64,000 nucleotides of DNA. Origin: Balaenoptera acutorostrata (taxonomy: Eukaryota > Chordata > Mammalia > Artiodactyla > Balaenopteridae). Positions 36,791-51,160 of this stretch are shown here, one piece after another (position 1 is the stretch's first letter; every line of letters starts with the position of its first letter). The stretch spans positions 6,618,606 to 6,682,605 of the forward strand of contig NC_080075.1 in NCBI RefSeq assembly GCF_949987535.1, in the 5' to 3' direction. Both the position numbers and the translations under genes were made by a program. The notes beneath the pieces were generated by a model that searched no databases, was not told the origin of the DNA, and saw only the letters and a program-made list of their open reading frames with translations.

Positions 36791-38103
36791 GAACCGGGCT
36801 GGGTCCACGTTGAGTTTTCCACGAGGTACCCCTTAGGTCAGTTTCTTTACTTAGTTGTATGGTTCATTACACACGTGTCTCATGAGGTTCAGGAAAGCCT
36901 CTCAGATGAGTCGGATTAGACACGGGCAGGTCTTGGCTTCATCCCGCTTTGCCCAGATTTAGGGGCCCCCTTGGGAAGGCTGACCTGCCACCACTCCCAA
37001 CCACTCGGGCACCCCGAGCCCTAGGTGGGGAGCTTCCGCAAAGGGCCCCAAGTTGGCCAGGGAGCCCATCATCCAGGCATCAGCCCTGAACACTGGGCCT
37101 GGGGGATCATGCTATTTAGCAAACAGTTGGAGCCTCTCAAGCAAAGCATGTATATTTACGCAAATAACATACAACAGGGACCGTCATTAGGACTCAGTGC
37201 CATTACTTTGGCTGCTTCTAATGGAAACTCTGGGACTCATTCGACGGGGGTAATAGACTGGACTGTGGGTCCGGAGTTAAACAACAGCAAGCGAAGCAGC
37301 ACAAGTCAGCTGCCAACATCCACTCCCTTGTGTCACCCACCGGCCCACCCCCTCCTTCCCGGGGCTCACCTTTCTGTATTTGTTTCCCTTTGCCATTTTT
37401 TTCTCCTTCCCTCTTCTCTCTTTCTACCATTCCCTGTCAACACCTCGTTCTATTCCCCCCGCCCCATCTTTGCTATTTTATGAAACGTTAGAGCTTTCAA
37501 AGTTAGGTGTTTTGTGTTGGGTTTTGAGGACTGGCCACTCTGTGCCGGGCTCCCCAGTGGGGCCGCGTGTTGGGACTTGCGTTGCTGAATCTCTGGCGTC
37601 AGGCCTGCATCCCCATTTTGCCTGGGTCAAAAGTAAAACGGAGCGTTGATGTCTGCTTGAGAGTTGCAGCCTGGGCTTGGACAATTAGTTATCTGGGTAA
37701 TTTCAGAAAGCAAGATTTTACTGCTTGGCTTATGCTGCCTGATAATTCATCTAAGGGAGATGGCTGGCTCCTCAGAAAAGGACCATGTCCTGTGCATTAG
37801 GGCCAGACTTAGCAGAAGGGCCGTGGAGTAGAGCTATGAAAACAGGCTGTAAAAAGCAGCCTGTAAAAAGGAGGATAAAAATGCAGAAGCCAAGGTTAGG
37901 GATCTTCATGTGACAGTGAAGCCCTGTTTGGCTGTGTGTAGGCTGAACCCGTTCTTTATGAACCGTAAGTTGTTGCTTACAGCACAGAACTATTCCATTA
38001 GCCTGAAAATAAATAAATGAATACGGTGCCTCTCAGTGGGACTTCATGGGCTGGCATAAACAGGTGGGGATGCGTGTTCTTCCCGAATGGGAGATACCAT
38101 TTA

Positions 38104-39636
<1,533 letters not shown>

Positions 39637-39970
39637 CTAAAAGGGTTTACCTGTTCAAATGCAAACGTGCTATTGCCTGTGGGCCTGAGAAGGAACTAAG
39701 ACTCAAGCCAGACAAACACGCATCGGAGCCCCGTGTGCTGACAACAGCCCCGTGTTCTGGCTGGGGCGGCATGGCTGGCGCGGAGCCCCAGCTCGAGGCC
39801 AACCACGCACATGAAGGCCCCTGAAGAGCCCATGGGTTCCTTCTCCGACCCCTAGGCCAGCAAACGGCTGACTGTTTACTTCTTAAAGGTCTCTAATCAA
39901 AGGAACTGTACTTTTTTTCTGAGGACCTGGGCACCCGTGGACACAAAATAAATACAATGGAGTCTAGACT

Positions 39971-40315
39971 CAGTGTCATCCAACAGAACGGTCTGTGATG
40001 ATGGAAATGGTCTGTAATCTGCACGGGCTGTTAGGGAAGCCACCAGCCACAAGGCTTCGGAGCACCTGAAACAGGGCTAGTGTGACTGAAGACAGAATTT
40101 TTTTTTTTTTTTTGCCTCACCGCACAGCTTGTAGGATTCTTAGTTTCCCCATCAGGGATCGAACCTGGGCCCCGACAGTGGAAGCACCAAGTCCTAACCA
40201 CTGGACTGCCAGGGAAGTCCCTGAAGACAGAATTTTTAATTGTATTTAATTTTAATTATTTTAATTGAAATTTACATCACCACATGTGGCCGGTGGCTCC
40301 CATAGTGGACAGTGC
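39971..40315. mobile_element. Old DNA-transposon-like element with inverted ends
   Basis: CAGTGTCATCCAACAGAAC at the left mirrors CCATAGTGGACAGTG at the right, with an AT-rich centre and paired GCCACCAGCCAC / CACATGTGGCCGGTGGC blocks. It is a non-autonomous MER-type element; the family name is not certain. A SINE interrupts it at 40103-40220. Confidence 0.6.
40103..40220 (-). mobile_element. Short tRNA-derived SINE (reverse), nested
   Basis: Short CHR-family SINE ending GGACTGCCAGGGAAGTCC. The perfect 17-bp duplication CTGAAGACAGAATTTTT is at 40086-40102 and 40221-40237. It splits an older palindromic DNA-transposon-like repeat (39971-40315). Confidence 0.9.
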
Positions 40316-40369
40316 AGGTTGGAGATCACGGTGGGGAGAGAGGAGACAGGCACTTCCCTATCCCTCAAT

Positions 40370-41290
40370 AAACTCACCCCCTCCTACAGCTTCAAACACG
40401 GTCTGTGCACACCCTTTCATTTGCACGCCAAGGCAACTCGCTCTTGGGTGTGCTGACTTCACATTCCATCCGCCTCCCAGATGTACCTGGGGACCCCAGA
40501 TCCACATACACTCCCAATGTCCTCAGTATCTCCTCCCCCCGCTGTGTTTTCTGTCCCCACGTATGGTGTTGTCAAGCGGTCACCTGCCCATACCCGACAC
40601 CCAGCTGGCATCCTTGACCTCTCCCTGTCGTCTTCACATCCAAACAGTGTCCCAGTGCTGGGAGATTTTCCTCCCTCGGACTCTCTCAGATCCATTCACT
40701 TCTTTTCCTCTGGCCTCTACCCTAGTCCAGGCCATCATCTCCTCTGGGGAGTGAAATGGTCAAGCTGGTCTTCCCACATCAACTTTCGTCTCTGTCCAAT
40801 TTGCTCTCCGCCAGCAGCCTCGTATCAGACCAAGTCGCCATCTTGCCAACTAACACAGCATCGTAAATCAACTCTACTCCAATATAAAACAAATATTTTA
40901 CAAAAACAAACTTTCGCTGGCTTCCCGCTGCTCCCGGGATGAAGCCTAAGCTCCTCAGTTCATTAGTCAGGCTCCGCACAGCACAGCCTCCGCTCCCAGC
41001 CCTTCTCCAGCCCCCCAGAGTGCCTCTTCTCCGGGTCGCCCGCGCTACTCTTCCTCCGGGCCGCCCCTCGGGCTGCACCCGCAGGCTGGAACATTCTGCA
41101 CCCCCCCCCACCCCGTGCTCAGTAACTCCCGTGCTTCCTTCAGGTCCTGGCTTCGAAGTCACTTCCTCTGAGAAAGCACCCGTGACAGCCCCTCGCCCGG
41201 AACAGGACCACCACTGCCCCTGCTCCTGTGGCCGCTGCGCCCGTGTCATCTGCGCCCACCGGGGAAGGGCACGTCTGTGACCACGTAGTA
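40370..41290 (+). mobile_element. Old L2-type stretch with a short L1 tail inserted
   Basis: L2-like blocks (TCCAGGCCATCATCTCCTC; GGAACATTCTGCACC; CTTCAGGTCCTGGCTTCGA AGTCACTTCC) surround a 60-nt L1 3' tail at about 40848-40908 (CATCGTAAATCAACTCTACT CCAATATAAAAC). Limits are approximate. Confidence 0.5.
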
Positions 41291-42348
41291 AGCCCTGGGA
41301 GGGGCCGGCGAGGCAGGCGAGAGCCCTGGAGGTGGGGTGTGAGAGCCAGCTCTGCCCTCCAAGCTGCACTTTGCTTGACGGAAAGACGAGGGGGCTGTGA
41401 GGGTGACACGAGCTGGCTTGAGTCAGCTGCCGATACAAGGGCGCACGGCGAATGCCAGGCGTGATGGGGGTTACTAGCCATGTAGGAAACAACTCTAAGT
41501 TTTCTTGTTCCTTCCCACGATAACGTGTGGCCCCTGCCTGCCTCACCCCTGTACCCCTGACATCAGATGGTGCTTGGCCTTCAAGAAAAACATGTTGATG
41601 AACGGAAAGAACAACATGGCAAGTGCTCTGATGGAAGTAAAAACCAGGCGCCTGGAGAACTCTGAGCCTGGAGTGCTGAATCCAAAATGACAGGGAAGGG
41701 GAGCCTCGCAGGGACAGTTCCCACGGGGAGGGATCCTTGCGGCGGGGGTTGTCTGGGGACGAGCGGTGCCCGCCAGGCTGCCCGGGTGCTCCGGGCAGGG
41801 GCACAGCCCACACAGAAGTGGGGATGCGGGTGAGGGTGGGAGCCCTGACAGCACAGTGGGTGGGGGAGCAGTGGGGAAGGGCAGTAGGGCTCGGGGTTAG
41901 CAGCCCACAGAGGAGTCAAGGCTGAGCCTGCGTGCCAGGGGACCCACGGGGGTACGTGGAGGAAGGCGGGCAGGGCTGTGCTTGTATTTCGGACCCTCTA
42001 GTGGCCTGGGGAGGAAGGGAGCACAGGAGCCAGCCTAGAGGTGGTCGAAGTCTGAACAGGTCCAGGGAAGGGGAGACACAGAGGAAGGGGCCGCGTGCAG
42101 ATGACTCAGCCAACACCACCATCCAACGGACACCAACTCAGGGGGCCGTGTGCCAGCCGCGGCTTCCGGCACCGGAGGGAAGCACAGCAGAGGGGGCAAG
42201 TCCCTCCCCTCCTGCAGCCACGGTTCCAGGGCTGTAAGCATGTGCTTGGTGGCTGAGGAAGGGCAGGGCAGCAGTGGAAGGAGGGACTTGGGGGCCCCCA
42301 GGCTCCCTGCTTGGACGCACCTGTTTTGATCTCTGTGGACTCTGCAAT

Positions 42349-42369
42349 CCCCCCCCCCCCCCCCCCCCC
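42349..42369. repeat. Poly(C) tract (21 C)
   Basis: Uninterrupted run of 21 cytosines followed by GCCC. Long C homopolymers are rare in mammalian DNA and prone to sequencing or assembly length errors. Confidence 0.9.
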
Positions 42370-44199
42370 GCCCAACTAGCTGTGCTACCATTTTCTCATT
42401 CTGGCTTTCTCCAAGTTCCTTCTGATGTTCTTGACTTTATTTTAAGCCCAATCCCTTTAGTTTTTTAGAACATGACTAATGCTCACACATGACAGTACTC
42501 TCTCTTCTTAAAGACATTTCAGATACTTGAAAATGCTAACTCCGTCACCGCATGGTCTCTTCTCGGAGGGCCAGTCAGAAGCCCACTTCCCTGATGGAGG
42601 GGGTGGCAGAGCGCGGGGTGGGGGGCCGCCTGGCCTCGCTGCTCCTGTGGGACACGGTTGGCAGGTCACAGGGCATCTCAGGTGACAAGTTCTGCACAGA
42701 ATAAAGATGAACACTGGAGGGAGGCGGGGGTCCTGAGGATTATGAGTTGACCCACGAGGAGGGCTCAGAACACACTTGGCAAACAGCAAGCTCTTTCTAT
42801 GCCTTTGCTCTTATACTCATATTAGGCCATTCCCATGTGCTGGAAACCAACACGAACAATGATATTTTGAGAATTTAAACCCTAGTGCTTATAGGAGAGT
42901 AAATTATATCTGCAATTGAACTGTCCCTTGAATGCGCTGAGCTCTGTTTATTAAAATCATGGCAATTACAGAGACGAGGGAGGGAAGGCACCATCTTCAC
43001 AGCTGAATCACCTTATCAGGAACATCATTCTCCTGTTGGAGGCGGGAGGTTCTCCAGCCAAACTTATTGCTATGCCCTTGGCTACTCTGTCAAGAATCTG
43101 GCCCTTTTCTGAGTTTCGCACTAAATGCCTGCTCTAAATCCGCAACAGCACTTCTCCTACCTTTTCTCTGGAGGCCCTGTGACAGCCTGGGGAGGATGTG
43201 AACAGACAGGAAGCACATTCCTCTCTCTGTCTTTTGAACCCACAGCACCGGTGCAGTCGCATCAGCAAAGTTAAATGAGCCTGCACAGGAGTCCACAGGC
43301 TGGCCGGCTGAGCTGGAAGCTGGCTGTGTGGACATCCAGTTCAGGATGTCCCCAAGGGGCCCCAGCAGTTCTGACTGGAGATCTGTGTCGGCCACGGTTA
43401 GAAGGGGGATCGGTGAGAAGCCTCATGCTGAGAAGGGGCAGGACTGGGCTGGGGAAGCAGAGAGGGCCCTGGGCTCCCGAATGACCAGGGCGTGGGAGGC
43501 ATACGTGATCTGCTTTGATTCAGTTTAGATTCAGAATCAAACTGACGGCCAAACAGGAATGCTTTCCGAAGACAGTATAGAGAATAGCTTTGACCCGGGA
43601 GGAGTGAAGGATGAATTCAGGTAGAAAAAGGACCAACTCTAAAGACTCTCTCTGTTCATCAAAAGACCCTAAAGAGTCGGAAAGGCAAACCACAAAGTGA
43701 GATCAGATATTTGCGACACACAGACCTGTGGTATAAGCCCGGAATGAAGGGTCAGTGTGATATGCTGCCTTGTCATTTGGCAAAACCGAGAGGGCCTTGA
43801 CTGGACCAAACAAAATCCTCCTCCCCACTCTAACGGAAAGTTCCTTCCTGCCACCGATAAGGTCCCCTAGCTAAACAAGCCTCCTTACTGTTGGGGGTGG
43901 AGAGAAGCAGCCGCAGTTACTGTTCGTCCTGCAAGTGGGTTTCAGTGCCCTGCCAGCCAATCACATCCTCCGTGGGAAGCAGGGGGGCACCCCACCCTCT
44001 TGCTACTACCACACCACCCCTGCTTGTTCACTCTGTTCCCTGCATGGCATGTGGTACGCCCCTCCCTGGGGCTGTAAGTACATGGGATTAATACACCATC
44101 AGTTAATACACCGTCTCACCTGTCCAGTATCGGCTGTCGTGTGTTTGGCCATCCCTGTCACCCTAGGGCAGAGTGACGAGGAGGCGATTAAAACCATAC

Positions 44200-44810
44200 C
44201 TGACAGAGGACTCGCGTGGAAAGAACGCTTACAAATCATTACACAAAAGACCCAGACAGTCCAGTAGGAAAACGGCAAAATACCTGAAAGAGCATTTCAT
44301 GGAAAAAGGAAATCCAAATGGCCGACAAACTATGCAAAGACACTCAGTCACACCGGCAACTGGGAGAAAAGCAAATCAAGACTCCATGAGATGCCTTCGC
44401 ATGCTAGGTTGACAAAAACTGACAATTCTGACAATACCAAGTTCTGGTGACATGGGGGAGCTGGAACTCTCCACCCCGCTGCTGGATACAACTCGGTATC
44501 ACCTAGTAAGGGGGACGGGTTCCCACCCCACAGCCCAGCGATCTTACACACAGTCAGCTCTCTGAAGGACGCTTGCAAATGTTCATCAGGAAATACATAC
44601 AGACATCCACAGACACACCCTCTCAGAGTTCCACACTGGCCTGGGGGCAGGGATTGTAGCACGTGCCTACAGCAATGAGGACAAACCAACGACGGCTACT
44701 CTGGACGGTGTGAGACACGAATCCCTTAGCAAAGCTGAGCGAAAGGAGAGGTCACCAGAGTACACTTCCTATGACTCTGTTTACAGAAAGCTAAACCAAA
44801 GGTCATACTA
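44200..44810 (+). mobile_element. Old L1 3' fragment
   Basis: Diverged L1-like 3' ORF2 and UTR (AAAGAGCATTTCATGGAAAA, CAAATGGCCGACAAACTATG, CAAATCAAGACTCCATGAGA, AAGGTCATACTAAATTACAG). Much older than the L1 copies at 47255 and 10765. Limits are approximate. Confidence 0.6.
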
Positions 44811-44846
44811 AATTACAGTGATTAATGATGAATTAAAAGTTGGCAG

Positions 44847-45150
44847 GGGCTTCCCTGGTGGCGCAGTGGTTGGGAGTCTGCCTGCTAATGCAGGGGACAC
44901 GGGTTCGAGCCCTGGTCTGGGAGGATCCCACATGCCGCAGAGCAGCTGGGCCTGTGAGCCACAATTGCTGAGCCTGCGCGTCTGGAGCCTGTGCTCCGCA
45001 ACGAGAGAGGCCGCGGTGGTGGGAGGCCCGCGCGCCGCGATGAAGAGTGGCCCCCGCTCTCCGCAACTGGAGAGAGCCCTCGCACAGAAATGAAGACCCA
45101 ACACAGCCAAAAATAAATAAATAAATAAATTAATTAATTAATTAAAAAAA
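44847..45150 (+). mobile_element. CHR-2-type SINE
   Basis: Full-length copy with an (AAAT/TTAA)n-rich tail and a perfect 12-bp target-site duplication, AAAAGTTGGCAG, at 44835-44846 and 45151-45162. It sits just after an old L1-like stretch. Confidence 0.93.
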
Positions 45151-46909
45151 AAAAGTTGGCAGAACTGCAGAGAGAAACAAGGACACGATGGTGTGGAAGT
45201 GGTCATCTCTAGGTGGAAGGGGGTGGTGTGATGGGAAAGGAGCGGACAGGAGCTTCTGCGGGCCTGGTCATGCTCTGTTTCATACCCTTGGTGACAGCTA
45301 CACGTATGCTTGCGCTCACCTTATCATTAGTTTTAAAACGGAACCTATGTTTTATACATAGTTCTGCAGGTATGATGCAGAAAGATCAAAAGGCACATAA
45401 AAATCAAACAAATCTAACTGGCAACCTGGACCCTTTTAACCTGTGATCAACTCTGAACTGCAGCCACACCTCCCTCTTGGGGCCCCTCCTAGACAGAGCA
45501 TCCACCCAGGTCCGCCCTGACATGAAGCCACCTCCGACAAGCTGACCTGGACCAGGTGGGCTCTCCCAGCAGGTGAGGACACGTGGGTGACGGAGGGCAG
45601 AGGGATGCTTCCTGGAAAGCCCTGCGCGGCCAGGGACTTGCTGCTGCATTTCATGGTATCATAAGCCAGGCGCTCTGTCTTCCTCCTCCGTGACCTCTTC
45701 TCCCTGGCTGTGACCCCTGCCCCAGGAACTCGGCCCACTGTCCCCTTTGACCTTGGACTTCCAGCCAGAGCTTTTACTTGGAGAAACAGCATCACACAGA
45801 GGTATTTTTTTGGTGAGTAGATTTCTCCAACTTTATAGTCACTCTGTGCCTTAGATTTTTTTGGGGGGATGGGGGAAGTTGTGTTATCCATGCCTGTATT
45901 TCTCACTTCTGAGGCACTGCCCACTTGTGCCAAGCTGTTTGCAACTGCTCTCGATGCAGGAGCCCCACTTGCAAACCCAGTTCCTCATTCAGTGAGCATT
46001 CGGGCACGTGGGTATCTGCTCGGGGCTGGGGACAGGGCTTCTGCCTGACGGGCTAAGTGTGATCCAGCTCCTTAGGCCAACATCGCGTTCATTAACAAAT
46101 CGGAAAAGCAATCCGGGAAGTTAAATTTTCTAAAAAATCAATGTCCAAACAGGAAACACAGACTGTGCCCACTTTGGGTGTCATTTGGCTCTGCCTCAGC
46201 CATACTCTTTCCCAATTATGTCCAAGGCATGTGATGCTCGCCCCTTGATCTTTTTCCTGAAAGGTTTTCATGCAGAAGCCCCTTGAGCCCCTGGTCCTCC
46301 ATCAGCATGCTCATCTGCCAGCCCAGGTCTCTTCCTTGACCGCCTATGTTAGTTCTAGATGCCAAAATGCGCTGGCGTCACCACCACGGATAAGTTTTGA
46401 TTTTCCCTTAAAATCATTTTCTGCTTTGAGCTATTTTCTTTTTTCTTTTCTCTGTCAAACTGGAAAAGAAAGTTCTAGGATCTTTCATCAGGAAATTGCT
46501 GTACAAAAATCTATCATGGGAACTTTGGAGTATCTGAGTTTCTAGTGGTAGGAAGGACACACAGAGAGATGCTGAGACTTTTGACAGACTTAGAAGAAGA
46601 AAGGAATTCTTGCTGCTCTCCCCCCGCCCCCCAGTCGCCAATGGTCCCCCAAACCCAGGCCACACAGGGCGCGGTGGGACCCAACGCCTGGCATGCCAGC
46701 CCGTGATGCCAACAGGGGGCGTCCCTGCTACCGTGAGGCCCTTGGCCTCCTGGCCCCAGCCCGCTGTCTCTGCTGGCTGTGCCTCGATTGATGGCTGCCT
46801 CTTCCATGAGACAGGACATTGCCTTCCAGGTCCTCATCCTACCTCTGCTCAACACCCACCCCACCAGAGAGCATTCAGCTTCACGCTGTCACATGTAGAT
46901 GTCCGAGGG

Positions 46910-47172
46910 GTGGGTAAGCACCAAGTTCTGGGGTCAAAGTGTCTCGAGTTCAAATCCCAGCCCCACCACGTGCTGGCTGTGGGGCCTCAGCTGCTCTATG
47001 CCTTGGTCTGCTCATCTGTGAACAGGAGTAAGTGCCTATTTCATAGAGTCATCATAAGGACCAGTAAGTATAAGGAGAATGGACCTTCTAAGTGCTTTAA
47101 CCATATTAATGCATAGAAGGGACTCTTAATAGTGCCTGGTACATAGTAAGTGCTCAATAAATATTGGCTACC
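46910..47172 (+). mobile_element. MIR SINE
   Basis: Nearly complete MIR: CTCGAGTTCAAATCCCAGCC, CACGTGCTGGCTGTGGGGCC, TGCTCATCTGTGAACAGGAG, AGTGCTCAATAAATATTGGC. It lies just before the L1 at 47255. Confidence 0.8.
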
Positions 47173-47254
47173 TTTTTATTAGTCTTTAATGGCTTAACAG
47201 ATGAAATCTCTCAACAAAATTGCAAACCCTTAAGGTTTAAAGAATCTCAAACGG

Positions 47255-48288
47255 ATTTGCAAATGAAGCGACTGACAAGGGATTAACCTCCAAAATATAC
47301 AAACAGCTCATGCAACTCAATATCAAAAAAAAAACAACCCAATCAAAAAATGGGTGGAAGATCTAAATAGACATTTCTCCAAAGAAGACATAGAGATGGC
47401 CAAGAGACACAAGAAAAGATACTCAACATCACTAATTATTAGAGAAATGCAAATCAAAACTACAATGAGGTATCACCTCACACCAGTCAGAATGGCCATC
47501 ATCAAAAAAATCTACAAACAATAAATACTGGAGAGGGTGTGGAGAAAAGGGAACCCTCCTACACTGTTGGTGGGAATGTAAATTGGTACAGCCACTATGG
47601 AAAACGGTATGGAGGCTCCTTTAAAAATCTAAAAATAGAGCTACCACATATGACCCAGCAATCCCACTCCTGGGCATACATCTGGAAAAAACTATAATTT
47701 GAAAAGATACATGCATCCCAATGTTCATTGCCCCACTATCTACAATAGCCAAGACCTGGAAACAATTTAAATGTCCATCAACAGAGGAACGGTTAAAGAA
47801 GATGTGGTATATATACAATGGAACACCACTCAGTCATAAAAAAGAATGAAATAATGTCATTTGCAGCGACATGGATGGACCCAGAGACTGTCATACTGAG
47901 TGAAGTCTGACAGAGAAAGACAAATATCATATGATATCACTTACATGTGGAGTCTAAAAAAATGGTACAAATGAACTTATCTACAAAACAGAAATAGAGT
48001 GACTGATGTAGAAAACAAACTTATGGTTACCAAGGGGGAAAGGGGGGGGGTAGGGATAAATTGGGAGGTTGGGATTGACATATACACACTACTATATATA
48101 AAACAGATAACTAATAAGGACCTGCTGTATAGCACAGGGAACTCAATACTCCCCGATGATCTACATGGGGATAGAATCTAAAAAAGAGTGCATATATGTA
48201 TACATATAACTGATTCACTTTGCTGTATACCTGCAACTAACATAACATTGTAAATAACTATACTGCAATAGAAATTAAAAAAAAAAAA
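47255..48288 (+). mobile_element. L1 ORF2 end plus 3' UTR, 5'-truncated
   Basis: About 1 kb of L1: the ORF2 C-terminal region (ACATTTCTCCAAAGAAGACA ... CCCAGCAATCCCACTCCTGG) and 3' UTR to a poly(A) at 48276-48288. A diverged target duplication, AGAATCTCAAACGG / AGAACCTCATATGG, is near 47241-47254 and 48289-48302. Its ORF2 portion has in-frame stops and is not functional. Confidence 0.9.
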
Positions 48289-50021
48289 AGAACCTCATAT
48301 GGGCCATTTGAATCACTGCATTGTCTGTGGACAGGTCCTGGGCTTGTACTGAGTAATAAGCAAGTTTGAACTGAAGTGAACTAAACTGAAAGCAGAATTC
48401 CTAAATGGCAACCCAAATCCTCAGCATCAGACACGCACTAGGTAGAGAGGTGGCGAGTTTGGGCTCTGCGCTCAGTGGGCCTGGCCTCAGCCCTGCTCTG
48501 CTCCTCGCCGGCTGGGCCACCTTGGTCTCATCCTCTGTCAAGCGGAGGTGAAAGGGCAGCTGTGTGATGGGCACCAGGGAAGTTTCTTGTCCACCACCAG
48601 CAGGGATACAGCGAATGCTAAGTAAAAAGGGGGAAGAAGATGACGATTTGGGTAAAAACTGGACAATGAAAGCTACAAGTAAATAGAAGTTAAATGTGGA
48701 GATTGTCCATTCTGGCCTCACCTCCGCTGGGGAACGTGAGGGCTGACTCAGTGTGCGTCTGGGTCCATGGATAGGCACTTAATAAGCATTCAAATGGGTC
48801 CGGCATTGACAAATGAGAGTTGGGGTCATTTCTGGCCCTTCCAGAGTATGAAAATAATTCATAAAGGTGATGCTAAGTTGCTCCAGAATTTCAAATCAGA
48901 ATTCCCAGCTTACTAAGTCCCCTCTGCCACGTATGGCAACTGGGTCATCAGGTAATTCCAAGAGTAGAAATCAGAACAGTGCAAATCCTGTTTCCCCAAA
49001 CAGCTCTGGGTCACTCCCAGGCCATTCTGGAGTTGACATCTGTTTGCTTTCCATCAGCACCGCTCACTGCCCGATCCTGTCCACTCAATACAAAACCCAA
49101 CGCCCTCCAAAGAAGCACCCCACCTCCTCAGATCAGCCCAAAGAAGCCGTGCTGATTTGACGGGGTCTCATCACTACTCCAGCATGAGACGAAAATCAAG
49201 ATGAAACTGCTTTCCCGACTCCTTAGGGCTGAGTGAGAACCAGCCTCTTCTGACGGCTCTCAGAGGAGAGAACCCCTAGCCTCGTGCACCCTGGAAATGG
49301 GCTGAGCCACAAAGGTCAGATGGATTCAGGGTAATGCAAAGGTATCTGCCTTGCAAAGTAAAAAATGCTTTTCTGGGCTACAACACACAGTGACCCACAA
49401 AGGGAAAACACCGACGGTGGTTTTGATCTACATACAGCATCGTTTGCAGGAGCAACAGGAGGGGGGAGTGGCTTCTGAGGAAAAGAATGATCCAGGACGA
49501 TGTGGAATCCTGGGCCATTAGGGAAGCTGGGGTCATCACCGCCGGCAGGGGGGCACGCAAGCTGCCCACACAGCAAGGCCACAGTGCTCCCGGGCAGGTG
49601 CGGCTAGGGAGGGGCCACCATGGTCCTCCAGCATCACCTGGCCAGCGATTCCCTACGAGCAGGCACCCAGGGCAGCTGCCACCCTCCCATCTGTGTCCTG
49701 GCCACGCATCCACCCACGTGTGGGAGTCGGGGTGGGGGGGGCTCAGCAGTTTGGCGGGGCTTTTTGGGAGGAGAGAGAAGAGAGGACGTTTTATCCCAAA
49801 TCAGTCCCACAGGTGCTCCTGGTACAGCTTCCTTCCAGGTCGGTCTCTGTGGGAATAAACGATGGTGTGGCGGGAAATGGAAGGCTGGCCAGACGCCTCC
49901 GAGGGGCCCTCCAAGGTGGACCCTCCACCAGCCGGGTGCTGCTCTGTGAGTCAGAGCATCCTGACGGGGGTATCAGGGAGCCAGCGAGGCTCAGGCTGAG
50001 AGGAGGGAGTGTGATGGAAGA

Positions 50022-50150
50022 TGGGAGGGGGAGGGAGAGGGGGTAAGGGGGAGGGGGAGGGGAGAGGGGAGGAGAGGGAGGGGGAGGGAGATGGGGGAGG
50101 GAGGGGGAGGGAGATGGGGGAGGGAGGGGGAGGGAGATGGGGGCGGAGGG
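50022..50150. repeat. G-rich minisatellite (GGGAGGGGGAGGGAGATGG)
   Basis: About 130 bp of GGGGGAGGG units with three near-identical 22-bp GGGAGATGGGGGAGGGAGG steps at 50085-50145. G4-prone on the plus strand. It lies about 640 nt downstream of exon w2 in the transcript direction. Confidence 0.9.
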
Positions 50151-50785
50151 CCCAGGACCACACGGCACTCGCCCTCCTCCACGCCCCACCTGGCTCGCCA
50201 GGACAGGACGGCAGAGCTTGCCCTCCTGCTCAAACCCTCCTTGTTCCTCAAGTCCTTCCTGGTCCAACAACATCTTCCCAGAGTATTTCACTCGCCCCCT
50301 CCCGCCATCATCCCTGGCACTGAACCCTTACCACCAGCAAGCGTCACAACCTACTGCATCTCAGTTACATCTCCAGCGACCCCCAAACCCCCTTCTGTCC
50401 CCAGCTGTCCGGTGCACATCCCTCCACCAGCTCTCAGGGGACCCTGTCGTTCTTTGCAGGTGTCCGTCAGCCTCCATAAAGGCTCTGAGCTCTGCTAACT
50501 GTGCCGTAGGCTCACGGCTCCTGGGTGGTGTCTGGGGCACTGGAGGGTCAGGACGTGCACCACAGCCCCCGTTCCAGGTCTTGCTCGTTCCGGGATGACA
50601 CAGGCCTGCACCCGCCTCCCTCGGGCAGCCTCCGAGGCTTGGCCTCGGCCTGGTGGAGGGCACTCCTCGGCCCTCCTCACACACAGACTCCCGCACACCT
50701 GCAGCGCCCCGGCTCTGAGATCTGAATGGTCCTCGGGGAAGGAGGATCACACGTACTGGCAGAGGCCATCAGAACAGAAACTCAC

Positions 50786-50875
50786 CGGTAAATGCCCAAG
50801 GAGAGGCGTGATGCTGTCAGAAACGTAGAGGATGCTGCCGTCCGTCGTCACAGCGATGATGAAGCCGTCTAATGC
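50786..50875 (-). CDS. NPAS2: NPAS2 exon w2 (PAS-A start, residues 92-121)
   Basis: A 90-nt, phase 0-0 exon encoding [20 protein letters not shown] followed by [10 protein letters not shown], the opening beta strands of PAS-A. His119 in the GHLP motif, reported as a heme ligand in NPAS2, is present. The acceptor is TTTTCCGCAG and the donor is a consensus GTGAGT. It is separated from w1 by a 7-kb intron that contains a processed pseudogene of C17orf75 ending about 285 nt upstream of this acceptor. Residue 107 is Leu where I recall Ile in human, a conservative change. Because it is in phase, skipping would remove 30 PAS residues without a frameshift. Confidence 0.97.
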
Positions 50876-51148
50876 CTGCGGAAAACACGGCAGGTGAAGG
50901 CTCCTCAGTCGTGCTTTTAAGGACGAGAGGGTTCCCGAAGCCAAGGACCCCGGGTTAGGACGCCAACTTTATTTCGTAACCCTTCAAATATTTTCACGAC
51001 TAACCTCACAGCACTTTCCTGTCTGGCACATAAGGCGGTTTCTTACACAGAATTTGTCTAGCCCAGGCAAACTGCTTGCAAAGCACAAAAAGGCTCGGTG
51101 AAAAACGGGACCTACTGGTATCATGAAACAGAATTTAGCCATGGAAAT

Positions 51149-51160
51149 TACCTAACTAGT
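51149..51160. repeat. Target-site duplication, 3' side of C17orf75 retrocopy
   Basis: TACCTAACTAGT lies immediately next to the poly-T (poly-A of the retrocopy). It pairs with TACCTAAGTAGT at 52524-52535 on the other side (11 of 12 identical), the expected footprint of L1-mediated retroposition. Confidence 0.8.

Noticed and set aside
40779..41813. 344-codon open frame on the minus strand
   Set aside because: Lies in intronic, GC-rich, L2-like sequence and crosses an L1 tail. No recognisable domain and overlapping frames of similar length on both strands.
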